NCBI RefSeq assembly: GCF_001456155.1
Contig: NZ_CP013293.1
Coordinates: forward strand, 2,294,001 to 2,358,000
Direction of reading: 5' to 3'
From: Chryseobacterium sp. IHB B 17019
GTDB lineage: Bacteria > Bacteroidota > Bacteroidia > Flavobacteriales > Weeksellaceae
DNA: 64,000 nucleotides
Below the pieces are notes generated by a model, which was given only the letters and a program-made list of their open reading frames with translations, made no database searches and was not told the origin of the DNA. Positions 54,673 to 63,749 of the stretch are shown here, piece after piece. Both the position numbers and the translations under genes were made by a program. The first letter of the stretch is position 1, and each line of letters starts with the position of its first letter.

Positions 54673-55593
54673 ATGAAGACAATCTGGATATTCATTGTAT
54701 TTTTTATCACTTTTAATACTATTTCGGCTCAAAATATTTCTACAAAAGAAAGTTTTTTTGAAACCTCTGATCATGTGAAAATTAAATTTAAAGTTTCCGG
54801 GGAGGGTGAAGCCTGCATTTATGTTCCCGGCGGGCCCGGACAAGGTTATTCTTCGTTCGAATTATTAGGTGGAAACAGTCTCGAAAAGAATCTCAAAATG
54901 ATCTATATGGATCAGCGCGGATCAGGTGAATCCGGGACTTCCGATAATTATCATCTGGATAAAATGGTTCAGGATATTGAAGAATTAAGGCAACATTTAA
55001 AGCTTGATAAAGTCTTTCTGCTTGCTCATTCTTTTGGGGGAATTATTGCTGTTAATTACGCTAAAAAATATCCTCAACATACAAAAGGACTGGTTCTGGC
55101 CAATGTCACACTCCATTTCTTAAATGATGATTCCATCAAAGAACAAATTGAGTACGGAAACGAACTTCTTCAACAGAAAAACAGAATTATTCCTAAAGAC
55201 AGCCTTTCTACAGAGCTTTCGAAGATCAGTAAATCTTTACGAAAGAAAAGAATAGGTTATAAATTCCTCACCGAAGATATTGAAACCATCAAACAAATGG
55301 ATAAAATTGATTCACTTCATCCGAGAATCATAGATTTTGGAATGGCAGTTATCTCAAAACCAAAGGATTTCCCTGAATATTACACGGATTATGCTCCGCA
55401 GACAAAGATTATTAAAACTCCTGTACTTATTATCACCGGAAAACATGATAAAGCTGTTGGAACTCGGCATTATAAAACGTTTCAGTTCCCAAATCGGAAA
55501 GTAGTTTCTATTGATGGCGGGCATCTTTTGTATTATGAGAAGAATAGAGAATTTGTAGGTGCTGTTTTTGATTTTGTGGATACAATTAATTGA
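54673..55593 (+). CDS. Exported alpha/beta hydrolase, proline-iminopeptidase-like
   Basis: 306 residues with a signal peptide ending [13 protein letters not shown] (53-60) forms the oxyanion hole, DQRGSGES (80-87) follows, the nucleophile is Ser120 in AHSFGGI, and the acid and base lie in GKHDKAVG and DGGHLLYYE near the C-terminus. GGPG and DQRGSG mark the prolyl-aminopeptidase branch. Peptide or ester substrate cannot be told. Confidence 0.92.
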   Translation: MKTIWIFIVFFITFNTISAQNISTKESFFETSDHVKIKFKVSGEGEACIYVPGGPGQGYSSFELLGGNSLEKNLKMIYMDQRGSGESGTSDNYHLDKMVQDIEELRQHLKLDKVFLLAHSFGGIIAVNYAKKYPQHTKGLVLANVTLHFLNDDSIKEQIEYGNELLQQKNRIIPKDSLSTELSKISKSLRKKRIGYKFLTEDIETIKQMDKIDSLHPRIIDFGMAVISKPKDFPEYYTDYAPQTKIIKTPVLIITGKHDKAVGTRHYKTFQFPNRKVVSIDGGHLLYYEKNREFVGAVFDFVDTIN

Positions 55594-55605
55594 AATAATG
55601 TGGGA

Positions 55606-55664
55606 TTTCCTGTTTTGGTTTTTTGGCGCGGCCTTCGGCCGCGCCAAAAAACCAAAACAGGAAA
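55606..55664. repeat. 59-base perfect hairpin (28-bp arms)
   Basis: 55606-55633 is the exact reverse complement of 55637-55664, with a TTC loop. The inner 9 bp are GGCGCGGCC; the outer part is A/T- and purine-biased. It lies between the convergent hydrolase and mdh genes, just before the mdh terminator, so it is either a very strong terminator or a mobile palindrome. Confidence 0.9.
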
Positions 55665-55670
55665 CTAAAA

Positions 55671-55696
55671 AAGCCTGAAAAAATTTCAGGCTTTTC
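55671..55696 (-). terminator. Terminator of mdh
   Basis: AAGCCTGAAA / TTTCAGGCTT forms a 10-bp stem around AAA with a U run on the minus strand, 20 bases past the mdh stop. Confidence 0.8.
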
Positions 55697-55715
55697 TTTA
55701 TGATAAGTTCAATAA

Positions 55716-56642
55716 TTAAAACTTCAAATCCCCATTCACTTCTCTCACTGCATTTGCAGCTTCAGCGAACTTCAATTGCTCGTCAGCTGTAAGGGTAACA
55801 TTTACGATGCTTTCCACTCCGTTTTTCCCGATGATCGCAGGAACACCAAGGCAGATATCGTTTTGTCCGTATTCACCTTCAAGCATTAATGAACAAGGGA
55901 TCATTTTCTTTTGATCGCATGCAATTGCCTGAACCATTACAGAAACCGCTGCACCTGGCGCGTACCAAGCGGAAGTTCCCAATAATTTTGTAAGAGTTGC
56001 CCCTCCTACTTTCGTTTCTTCGATTACGTATTTTTGTTTTTCGTCGTTTAAGAATTCAGTTACAGGAACACCGTTTCTTGTTGCTTTGCTTAATAGAGGA
56101 AGCATACCTGTGTCGCTGTGAGCTGCGATTACCATTCCGTCTACGTCAGAAATTGGAGCTTCTAATGCTTCAGCCAATCTGTATTTGAATCTCGCAGAAT
56201 CCAATGCCCCACCCATTCCGATGATCTTATGTTTTGGAAGACCGGAAGTTTTGTGTACAAGGTAAGCCATTGTATCCATTGGGTTAGAAACTACGATGAT
56301 GATTACTTCAGGAGAGTGCTTTACTAAGTTTTCAGTAACTTCTTTTACGATACCGGCATTGATCCCGATCAATTCTTCTCTCGTCATTCCTGGTTTTCTT
56401 GGAATCCCTGAAGTGATCACGGCTACTTGAGAACCTGCAGTTTTGCTGTAATCTCCTGTTGTTCCGGTAATTTTTGTATCGAATCCGTTAAGAGATGCTG
56501 TCTGCATCAAATCCATTGCTTTACCTTCAGCAAATCCTTCTTTAATGTCTACTAAAACTACTTCTGAACAGAAGTTTTTCATAGCGATGTATTCTGCACA
56601 GCTTGCTCCTACAGCGCCTGCACCTACTACAGTTACTTTCAT
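55716..56642 (-). CDS. mdh: Malate dehydrogenase
   Basis: 308 residues, LDH-type MDH. GAGAVGASCAEYIA forms the NAD loop (residues 7-20), Asp33 in VDIKEG binds the ribose, GIPRKPGMTREE carries the substrate arginines, and the catalytic His is in AAHSDTGM (the usual GGHGD is altered to AAHSD). It oxidises malate to oxaloacetate in the TCA cycle. Cytosolic and monocistronic. Confidence 0.95.
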   Translation of the reverse strand: MKVTVVGAGAVGASCAEYIAMKNFCSEVVLVDIKEGFAEGKAMDLMQTASLNGFDTKITGTTGDYSKTAGSQVAVITSGIPRKPGMTREELIGINAGIVKEVTENLVKHSPEVIIIVVSNPMDTMAYLVHKTSGLPKHKIIGMGGALDSARFKYRLAEALEAPISDVDGMVIAAHSDTGMLPLLSKATRNGVPVTEFLNDEKQKYVIEETKVGGATLTKLLGTSAWYAPGAAVSVMVQAIACDQKKMIPCSLMLEGEYGQNDICLGVPAIIGKNGVESIVNVTLTADEQLKFAEAANAVREVNGDLKF

Positions 56643-56767
56643 AATGTATACTTTTTAAAATTTATTTTTAAAATTGTCTTAAATTTTTGACTCCCAAATT
56701 TAACAATTCCTGAAAAATTGAGCAATCTTTCAAGAATTTAATTATTAACTATTTAGATTTTATTAAA

Positions 56768-57319
56768 TTAATTGACATTTAATAAAAATGTATACAGCTT
56801 TTTTGCACCCGATAAAACCTCATCATAGCTTTCTTCAGTGACCTCAGTGTCCAGAACTTCTTTGAAATTCTTCCACATCGGGCCTGTATTCTCCTGATAG
56901 CATCCAAAGAAATTGAATGTTACATTATCAAAACCCTCTGTTTTGGAAAGCTGTTTTGCGATAACATTTCCTCCCAATGTAGAACCTTCGATCACGTACA
57001 TTGCTCCTAAGGCTTCGTTTTCATTAACAAATTCAAGCTCATGAAAAGGAGTTTTGTTTTCTAAAGCAAGGCTTGCAAGGTCTTTTTCAATTAAAGGAAG
57101 CTTTTTCCTGTTGTCCAACTGAAGTTTTTCAGCATATTTATCAGAAAGGCTGTTGAATATCTTATTTTCAGAATGAAGAAGCATCAGATAATTTGTACTG
57201 ATGATTTTTTTATAATCTTCGAGTGTGAAAGTTTTATTGAAAATTTTTTCAGAATTAAATAGCTTTTCGGCAGCATCGTGATATTCTGCCGTATTTTGTT
57301 TAAGATATTCTGATACCAT
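56768..57319 (-). CDS. Biliverdin-producing heme oxygenase (BphO-like)
   Basis: 183 residues, all-helical. The proximal heme ligand is His13 in TAEYHDAAEKLF; VIEGSTLGGNVIAKQLS carries the distal Gly-x-x-Gly helix. It opens heme to biliverdin, CO and Fe(II). It follows the bacteriophytochrome gene by 27 bases on the same strand, so its product is the chromophore of that receptor rather than (or as well as) an iron source. Confidence 0.92.
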   Translation of the reverse strand: MVSEYLKQNTAEYHDAAEKLFNSEKIFNKTFTLEDYKKIISTNYLMLLHSENKIFNSLSDKYAEKLQLDNRKKLPLIEKDLASLALENKTPFHELEFVNENEALGAMYVIEGSTLGGNVIAKQLSKTEGFDNVTFNFFGCYQENTGPMWKNFKEVLDTEVTEESYDEVLSGAKKLYTFLLNVN

Positions 57320-57346
57320 ATTTAAGATTTAAAAAGTTCCTCAAAT

Positions 57347-59539
57347 TTAAGGTTTTTTAAATGTTAAAATAAAGGAAGTTCCCTCTTTATTGCTTTCATA
57401 ATCAACATTTCCACCAATTCGTTTCATAATGCGAAAGACAATGGACAATCCTACCCCATTTCCTTTAAATTTTTTCGCATTATCCATTCTATTGAAAATT
57501 TTAAACATCTTATGTTTTTCCTCTTCCGGAATCCCGATTCCGTTATCTGAAATCCTGTAAATCACCATATCGCCTTCTTCTCTTCCGCTAATTTCTACTT
57601 GTGGCTGTTCCTGTTGGGATGAATATTTTACAGCATTGTTGATGATATTCAAAAATACCTGGTGAAGCATGGTTTTATCACCCAAAACATCGGGACATTC
57701 CTTAATAATGATCTCAGTTTTCGGGCTGTCGAATGTAATCTTGGCATTTTCCGAGATTTTGGCGATTGTATTTCCAGTAGCCAGTCTTTCAAGCTGAATT
57801 TCGCTGTGCTTCGCGCGGCTTAACTGCAAAACATCACGCATCATTTCCGCCATATTGTCAATTTCTTCAATAATGGAATTGATTTTATTTTTGCTTTTTT
57901 CAGAACCGTCATTCAGGCTGTTTAAAAGCATTTGTGCATTCAGTTTCATCACCGTCAGCGGCGTTCCCAGATCATGAGAAATTGTATAAGAAAAACTGTC
58001 GAGTTCTTCGTTTACCTTTTTAAGCTCATCATTAAGCTTTTTTATGGTGATATAATTCTTGTGTGAAGTTTCCAGGATGAGATCACGTATAGCCTGAACG
58101 GCAGCAATGTTTCTGGAATTCCACCTTTTTGAATTTCCTTTAATATTTTCCGTAAAAATCTGGAAAGAAGTTCTTGGAGAAATAATTTGTTTTTCCTCCC
58201 CGTTATAGCTGAATACTTCTATTTGTTTCTGAGGGTTTCCCGCCCAGTTGATATGCTCATCAAACTCTTTCCGGAACCAGATCAGCATTTCATTTTTGCT
58301 TCTTTCGATAAAATAAATGACAATTCCTGCCGACACTTCATCTAATTCCAGTTCTCCACCATGCTCCTTAAGAAAACTTCTGCTCAGGTAAATGTTGTCT
58401 TCAGTATTTTCATGTGCCCACTGGATAATTTTTTCAAGAACGTTCCGCTTTGGGGTCACTCCATCCGTCACAATTCTTTCATCCGAAACGATGGCAAGGC
58501 CGTCAGCTTCCGGAAGGCTCCTTATTTCAGCTTTATTTTCAATCAAAGAATCGAATAAGCTGTTGTATTTTAAGAATTCTGTTTTTAATTGTGAAGATTT
58601 TTCATTCAGTTTTAATCTGTAATTCAATTCATTTTTAGACTTGAATGAAGAATAAGCATTGGATGCTAAAGCAGTAAAAATTCCTGCCTGAACCCTGTCT
58701 TCAAGATCAATATGTTTGGCTTCGGTATTCTGACAAGTTACCAGTCCCCAAAGATGGTCATCAATAATGATAGAAATACTAAAACTGGAAGCTGCACCGG
58801 AATTTTTGATGTATTGCGCATGAATAGGTGACATTCCGCGTGAAGCAGCATAGGTAAGATCAATATTTTCTTCGGTTTTACTTAAAAGAGGAACCGTTTC
58901 TGAATATACATCACTGAAGATTCTTTTTCTTTTTTTCAGATAAAGTTCTCTGGCCTGTCTCGGAATATCGGTTTCCGGATAATGTAACCCGAGGTAGCTT
59001 TCTATATTGCCTTCTCTTCTTTCTGCAATTACCTTTCCAGAGCCGTCCATCATGAATTTATAGATCATCATCCGATCATAATTCACGATTTTTGAAAGTG
59101 TATTCAGAAGCTGTTCCCAAATTTCATGTGCATCGTCTACAATATAAAAACTGTCATATTTATTGGAAATTCTTTTATTGGGATTCGGGATTACTGCCTC
59201 GAATTCAAGAAAAATATTGTTTTTACTTCTGAAAATGGAAAAATGGTATTCTTTATCTTTAATAAAAATTTTGTCGAAATAGGTTTCGTTTTCTCTTTTT
59301 GTAAAGCGATTTAGTGAGCCATAAATTTCGGATTCGATGATACTTTTAAAACTTTCGGAAAAGTCCGTAAGCTTTTTACCGAAAAGCTGTTCCTGGTTTT
59401 CGATATTAAAAATCTCCTCAATATTCTTGCTAAAAAAAGTTATGGAATGTGTCTCTGCGTCAATGCCAATCAGATAACCAAAACTTTGTATGTAGCCCGG
59501 AATATGGATGGACTCTTCATGACACTCTACGAAATTCAT
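57347..59539 (-). CDS. Bacteriophytochrome histidine kinase
   Basis: 730 residues. Near the N-terminus FVECHEESIHIPG places the biliverdin-binding Cys at residue 6, followed by a PAS domain, a GAF domain with PETDIP (188-193, Asp191) and His240 (MSPIHA), a PHY domain (about 315-490), and a HisKA/HATPase kinase whose phospho-His is His522 (TISHDLGTPL). It is a soluble red/far-red light sensor that autophosphorylates. No response regulator is adjacent, so its partner is elsewhere. The gene heads an operon with the heme oxygenase. Confidence 0.95.
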   Translation of the reverse strand: MNFVECHEESIHIPGYIQSFGYLIGIDAETHSITFFSKNIEEIFNIENQEQLFGKKLTDFSESFKSIIESEIYGSLNRFTKRENETYFDKIFIKDKEYHFSIFRSKNNIFLEFEAVIPNPNKRISNKYDSFYIVDDAHEIWEQLLNTLSKIVNYDRMMIYKFMMDGSGKVIAERREGNIESYLGLHYPETDIPRQARELYLKKRKRIFSDVYSETVPLLSKTEENIDLTYAASRGMSPIHAQYIKNSGAASSFSISIIIDDHLWGLVTCQNTEAKHIDLEDRVQAGIFTALASNAYSSFKSKNELNYRLKLNEKSSQLKTEFLKYNSLFDSLIENKAEIRSLPEADGLAIVSDERIVTDGVTPKRNVLEKIIQWAHENTEDNIYLSRSFLKEHGGELELDEVSAGIVIYFIERSKNEMLIWFRKEFDEHINWAGNPQKQIEVFSYNGEEKQIISPRTSFQIFTENIKGNSKRWNSRNIAAVQAIRDLILETSHKNYITIKKLNDELKKVNEELDSFSYTISHDLGTPLTVMKLNAQMLLNSLNDGSEKSKNKINSIIEEIDNMAEMMRDVLQLSRAKHSEIQLERLATGNTIAKISENAKITFDSPKTEIIIKECPDVLGDKTMLHQVFLNIINNAVKYSSQQEQPQVEISGREEGDMVIYRISDNGIGIPEEEKHKMFKIFNRMDNAKKFKGNGVGLSIVFRIMKRIGGNVDYESNKEGTSFILTFKKP

Positions 59540-59720
59540 ATAATATTTTGATCTATCAAATATAACGAATATTTTAAAGGTATATTACTTTTACGATAGA
59601 AATACATACCACAAAAGCGTAAATAACAACAAAATAGCCGTCATTTTTATCTCAACAACAGAATAATTTCTATATGCGAAATATGAAGGAAATCCCGTAA
59701 AATATTAGATTTAATGAAAT

Positions 59721-60734
59721 TTAACCTTCCTTATCGAAATACAGCATATAGTATTTACCTTTTTCATCCTGTCCCTGAGCCAGCATTTGTCGGTCCCCGT
59801 GGATATAGATGTGGAAGTTTTTATCTAATTTAATAATACTTTTAAAATGCCTTTGGGTTTTCTTTACAGCTGTTTCGTTGATCGGGAATTCTTCTGCAAT
59901 ATTGATCTGCATGTCTTGTTCGTAATCCGTTTTGAAATTGACAAAACTCTCGATCACATGCTCGTCCTGCAAAACTTCCTTATTGAATTCATCAAGGTTG
60001 AACTCTTCTTTTTCTTTAAAGAAATTAATGGATTTATTTAAAAAATCAGCCTGATCTGCCCTTGAAACTTCAAATTCCTGTGGCAATTGTTTCGTGATAT
60101 AATCTTTGTACACCATTAAGGCTTCCTGTGTATGAAAATATTCGTCGTCACGTTGTTTTACCTTCAAAAAATCCTCAAACCAATAATACATATCTCCGTT
60201 TTTGTTGTTGTCAACTACAGAAAGCACATATCCGGTTTCTTTATCCTGATTGTAGATCAAAGCGGCTTTATCAATTTTCGACAAACTGATTCCCTGATCT
60301 TTTTCGATATCGAAAGTTTCATTTTTAGGAAATATCTTTAAGAATGAATCTCTTTTTTCTGTTTTAAAAATCCCGATTTTATCAACCTTTTCGCCGTTTT
60401 CTCTTTCTTCTTCAAAATATACAATGAACACTTCTCCGCCCATTACTCTTGGGTTTTCGGCAGCTTCATACATATGTTTTGCAATATTTTCGGATTCCCA
60501 AAGGAATTTTGCCTTATCATCAAAAATTTCAGACACAGAGCTGTAAATCGGGTTATTCACCAAATAAGAATCACTGTAAAAATGGAACGTTTCCTCAGAT
60601 TTGAATGAACCTAAAAAATAATTTTCAAGCAATTCCGCCGTTCCTTCATCCAATTGTAATTCTTCCTGAGAAAGAATTAAAGATTCTCCGTTGATTTTAT
60701 TTCCTACTCTGTGTACTATAATTTTTGAAAACAT
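59721..60734 (-). CDS. Nucleoid-associated protein (NdpA/YejK family)
   Basis: 337 residues from the ATG at 60734; eight extra codons would need a TTG start. KIIVHRVGNKIN at the start and the later NFKTDYEQDMQI, FKSIIKLDKNFHIYIHGD are typical of the NA37/NdpA family, which binds the nucleoid. Cytosolic; function poorly defined in Bacteroidota. Confidence 0.88.
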   Translation of the reverse strand: MFSKIIVHRVGNKINGESLILSQEELQLDEGTAELLENYFLGSFKSEETFHFYSDSYLVNNPIYSSVSEIFDDKAKFLWESENIAKHMYEAAENPRVMGGEVFIVYFEEERENGEKVDKIGIFKTEKRDSFLKIFPKNETFDIEKDQGISLSKIDKAALIYNQDKETGYVLSVVDNNKNGDMYYWFEDFLKVKQRDDEYFHTQEALMVYKDYITKQLPQEFEVSRADQADFLNKSINFFKEKEEFNLDEFNKEVLQDEHVIESFVNFKTDYEQDMQINIAEEFPINETAVKKTQRHFKSIIKLDKNFHIYIHGDRQMLAQGQDEKGKYYMLYFDKEG

Positions 60735-60853
60735 TCCTTGATTTTTTTGAAGAGACAAATATAGCGGTAAACTTCAAAGTCGGCAAGAGACGATTGCATG
60801 TATTTGGTGGTAAGAATATAATTAGTACTTTAGGCCGAACTTAACCTATTAAT

Positions 60854-61348
60854 ATGATTAAAAAGTTTTTCTTTACATTTATTTTACTTTTTGCGTGCCT
60901 TTCCCTGAAGTCACAGCAGACCAACATTTATATTATACGCCATGCAGAAAAAGATCTTTCTGATAAGACAAATACCAATCCGGATCTGAGCGAGGCAGGG
61001 AAAAAGAGAGCACAGAAACTTGTTTCGGAACTTAAAAAAGTGAAATTTTCGGCTGCATATTCTACACCTTTCAACAGAACACAAAAAACATTGAAGCCTA
61101 TTGCTGATAATAATTCAATTGAAGTCACCAACTATGATCCTAAGGACAATAAAGCATTAGCAGATGAAGTTCTCAAGAAGTATTCCGGGAAAAATATTAT
61201 TATTGCCGGACATTCCAACACTATTCCCGGAATATTGGAAGCTTTTGGCGTAAAAGCACCTTTTGAAATTGCCGAGGATGATTATTCCAATATATTTCAT
61301 GTAAAGATCAATAAAGGAAAGGCAACGCTTACATCTTTAAAATATTAA
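60854..61348 (+). CDS. Exported histidine phosphatase family protein
   Basis: 164 residues with a signal peptide (ending CLSLKSQQ). Catalytic RHAEK at about 29-33 with LSEAGKKRAQ, a second Arg in STPFNRTQKT and a later His in IAGHSNTIPG complete the phosphoglycerate-mutase-like site. Size resembles SixA, but with an export signal it should act on phosphoesters in the periplasm. Transcribed alone. Confidence 0.9.
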   Translation: MIKKFFFTFILLFACLSLKSQQTNIYIIRHAEKDLSDKTNTNPDLSEAGKKRAQKLVSELKKVKFSAAYSTPFNRTQKTLKPIADNNSIEVTNYDPKDNKALADEVLKKYSGKNIIIAGHSNTIPGILEAFGVKAPFEIAEDDYSNIFHVKINKGKATLTSLKY

Positions 61349-61670
61349 CAGATTAGACTGACATTTAAACTGGAAATTGAATAATGTGCCACGTTGACTG
61401 TAATTAAACCTCTATTTGTTACAAATTTCAGCACTTTTATTACAAAAAAACGTTAAAGTCAAGGAAAAGACAATCCTTTAAAAATCAACATTTTGTAAAT
61501 TTAAATCTTACAACACCTTTCTTGAAAAGCTTTGAAACGCCGATCAACAGGGGTACCACACAACGAATACAACTCACGTTAAAGTGATTAAAATATATTT
61601 ATTTTTAATGTCAGTTTGTAAGTTTGGTATAATTTTAGCCGCTCTATCAACTGTCCGAAAAATATTAATT
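61349..61670. other. Non-coding spacer
   Basis: 322 bases with no gene or repeat I can identify; the part near 61480-61670 presumably contains the promoter and leader of the gene at 61671. Confidence 0.5.
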
Positions 61671-62066
61671 ATGATGAATGTACAAATGCAAACTATTAAT
61701 CAAAAAATAGCCATTGAGTATTTAAAATTTTTCTATCCACCACTTAGAAACGAAATTACACAATTGTCTGTACAGGACAATTTCGCAGGAGCAATCCAGG
61801 CGACCATCAATTATCTGAAAGATCTTTTGCTGGAATCCAAGATCAATATCATTGCCCATCACATCAAACTGATGGACTGGATCTACAGAAACGGGAATTC
61901 CTATGTAAGAGATATCATTGAAAATCTTTTTGTAAGGTCTTTCGAGAGCTTTAAAAAACATGCAAAAATTGGAGATTGGAAATTGCTTTACCAATACATG
62001 CCTGTAAGCTTCCAGGTCATTTATAATGATCAGAGAAAGCAGGATAAAATTTTCTTTGGTAAGTAA
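61671..62066 (+). CDS. Conserved small protein, DUF7674-like
   Basis: 131 residues from the ATG at 61671; the longer frame begins with GTG and would add an improbable hydrophobic segment. Mostly helical: YLKFFYPPLRNEITQLS, GAIQATINYLKDLL, YVRDIIENLFVRSFESF. Assignment to DUF7674 is from memory of similar proteins and is tentative; no function is known. Confidence 0.65.
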   Translation: MMNVQMQTINQKIAIEYLKFFYPPLRNEITQLSVQDNFAGAIQATINYLKDLLLESKINIIAHHIKLMDWIYRNGNSYVRDIIENLFVRSFESFKKHAKIGDWKLLYQYMPVSFQVIYNDQRKQDKIFFGK

Positions 62067-62086
62067 GATTTGAATTTAAAATTAGC

Positions 62087-62117
62087 TCCCCGGATTTTGT
62101 CTGGGGAATTTTTTTAT
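62087..62117 (+). terminator. Terminator after the small protein gene
   Basis: TCCCC...GGGGA (5 bp plus a flanking pair) around a short loop with seven T residues, 20 bases beyond the stop. Confidence 0.65.
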
Positions 62118-62127
62118 ATTTGTAAAA

Positions 62128-62284
62128 ATGAAAATAAGAATTATTACACTGCTGCTGTTTCAATCAGTTTTTTTATCGCTCAGATTTCCAATAAAGTAAA
62201 GAATTAGCAAAACCTTTAGAGACTATTAATTATTATTACAGAGAGGATAATTTTACTGCAATAATTAATTATATTCGGTCATAA
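62128..62284 (+). pseudogene. Frameshifted remnant of a small exported protein
   Basis: ATG at 62128 starts a signal-peptide-like MKIRIITLLLFQSVFLS but the frame ends after about 18 codons. In the next frame the sequence continues AQISNKVK, and a further shift gives ELAKPLETINYYYREDNF to a stop at 62284. Two single-base changes would restore one exported peptide of about 50 residues. The end overlaps the metallo-hydrolase gene by six bases. Confidence 0.45.
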
Positions 62285-63646
62285 AACGAATTCCTTATCT
62301 TTTATTAGAATTTTTACTGGTATCTGCAGCTCCGTTTGAATTTTCACACGTAATGCTTCTTGCGCGGAGGGTTCACCGTGAACAAGCATTATTTGTTGAA
62401 GCGGCTGTTCAAAATTCTTGATCCATTCAATAAGTTCAGATTGGTCTGCATGCGCCGATAATCCCGTCAATTCAACAATATTTGCTTTTACGGGATAGTA
62501 TTTTCCGTGAATTTTCAACTCATGAGATTCGTTAAGCAATGCTCTTCCACGAGTACCTTCTGCCTGAAATCCTACAATTAATACTGTATTCCGGCTGTTT
62601 CCGACATCATGCTTTAAATATTCAAGAACACGACCTCCTGTCATCATACCACTGCCGGCAATTATTATTTTACTTTGTTTGTCATGAATGATTTCTGCAG
62701 TATCCGCATATTCTCTATTGATATTCATCTGTTCGATAATCTCCAGCCATTTTTCTTTATTAACAGTCGTGTATTCAGCATATTCAACCAAAATATCTGT
62801 TGCAGAAGCAGCCATTGGACTATCCATAATTACAGGAAGATTGTAAGGTATCCTATTCTGTTCCTTGAGTTGATAAAGAATATAAATCAGCTCCTGTGCT
62901 CTGCCCACCGCAAAACTGGGAATAATTATATTACCGTGGTTTTTAACAGTGAGATTGATCCAGTGTTCCAACTTATCATACAAATTGGTATTGTCATGAA
63001 GTCTGTCTCCGTAAGTAGATTCCATCACTATAAAATTTGCTTTGGTAAAAAAATCAGGGGGAGGCAAAATCGCACTGTGAGTCCGCCCGATATCTCCTGA
63101 AAAAATGATCGTTTTCTCAAAACATACTATTTCTACAGAACAGGCTCCAATGATATGCCCGCAGGGTTTGAACCTGCATTGGATATGATCACTAAGTTTA
63201 ATAAAGGAGTTTTCACTAACTGTAAAAAATTGTTTAAAAGACTTTTCAGCATCATGTATCGTGTACAGTGGTTTTGCGGGATTGTGTTTGGTATAATGGT
63301 GATAATTTGCTTTCTCCGCATCCTCTTCCTGCAGTTTTGCACTATCAAGTAAGATCAATTTTGCCAATTCTTTGGTAGGTTCAGTCATATAAATTTTACC
63401 TTTAAACCCGTTTTTTACAAGAAGAGGAATATAACCGCAATGATCAAGATGGGCATGGGTAAGGATTACAATATCTATTTCTGCTACATCGACATGTAAC
63501 GGTTCCCAGTTTTGTTCACGCAAAGATTTAATTCCCTGAAACAACCCGCAATCAACTAATATATTAAGTTCTGAGGTCTTTAATAAATGTTTGGATCCCG
63601 TAACTGTTTCGGCTCCTCCAAGAGATTTTAGAATGATAGTATCCAT
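62279..63646 (-). CDS. Beta-CASP metallo-beta-lactamase-fold RNA hydrolase
   Basis: 455 residues. Zinc motif HAHLDH at 64-69, the beta-CASP insert with DSPMA, SGMMTGGR and the C-terminal LSAHADQSELIEW (third motif) mark the CPSF/Ysh1-like RNA-processing hydrolases. It should cut or trim RNA; not an antibiotic lactamase. It lies 103 bases after an Hsp20 gene on the same strand, a pairing that recurs in stress or low-oxygen gene sets in other bacteria. Confidence 0.93.
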   Translation of the reverse strand: MDTIILKSLGGAETVTGSKHLLKTSELNILVDCGLFQGIKSLREQNWEPLHVDVAEIDIVILTHAHLDHCGYIPLLVKNGFKGKIYMTEPTKELAKLILLDSAKLQEEDAEKANYHHYTKHNPAKPLYTIHDAEKSFKQFFTVSENSFIKLSDHIQCRFKPCGHIIGACSVEIVCFEKTIIFSGDIGRTHSAILPPPDFFTKANFIVMESTYGDRLHDNTNLYDKLEHWINLTVKNHGNIIIPSFAVGRAQELIYILYQLKEQNRIPYNLPVIMDSPMAASATDILVEYAEYTTVNKEKWLEIIEQMNINREYADTAEIIHDKQSKIIIAGSGMMTGGRVLEYLKHDVGNSRNTVLIVGFQAEGTRGRALLNESHELKIHGKYYPVKANIVELTGLSAHADQSELIEWIKNFEQPLQQIMLVHGEPSAQEALRVKIQTELQIPVKILIKDKEFVL

Positions 63647-63660
63647 TTTTTTTATTTTTT

Positions 63661-63728
63661 AAACCCTGTTTCGCATTGGCCTATTTCGGCTCTGACACTT
63701 GAATAATCCTAAATGCACAACAGGGTTT
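63661..63728. repeat. Inverted repeat between the Hsp20 and beta-CASP genes
   Basis: AAACCCTGTT (63661) and AACAGGGTTT (63719) are complementary ends around a 48-base loop with no gene. Possible regulatory stem or processing site. Confidence 0.4.
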
Positions 63729-63749
63729 TATGAATTAAAACTAAAAATT

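Noticed and set aside
62279..63646. Metallo-beta-lactamase resistance gene
   Set aside because: The beta-CASP insert and SGMMTGGR motif mark an RNA hydrolase.
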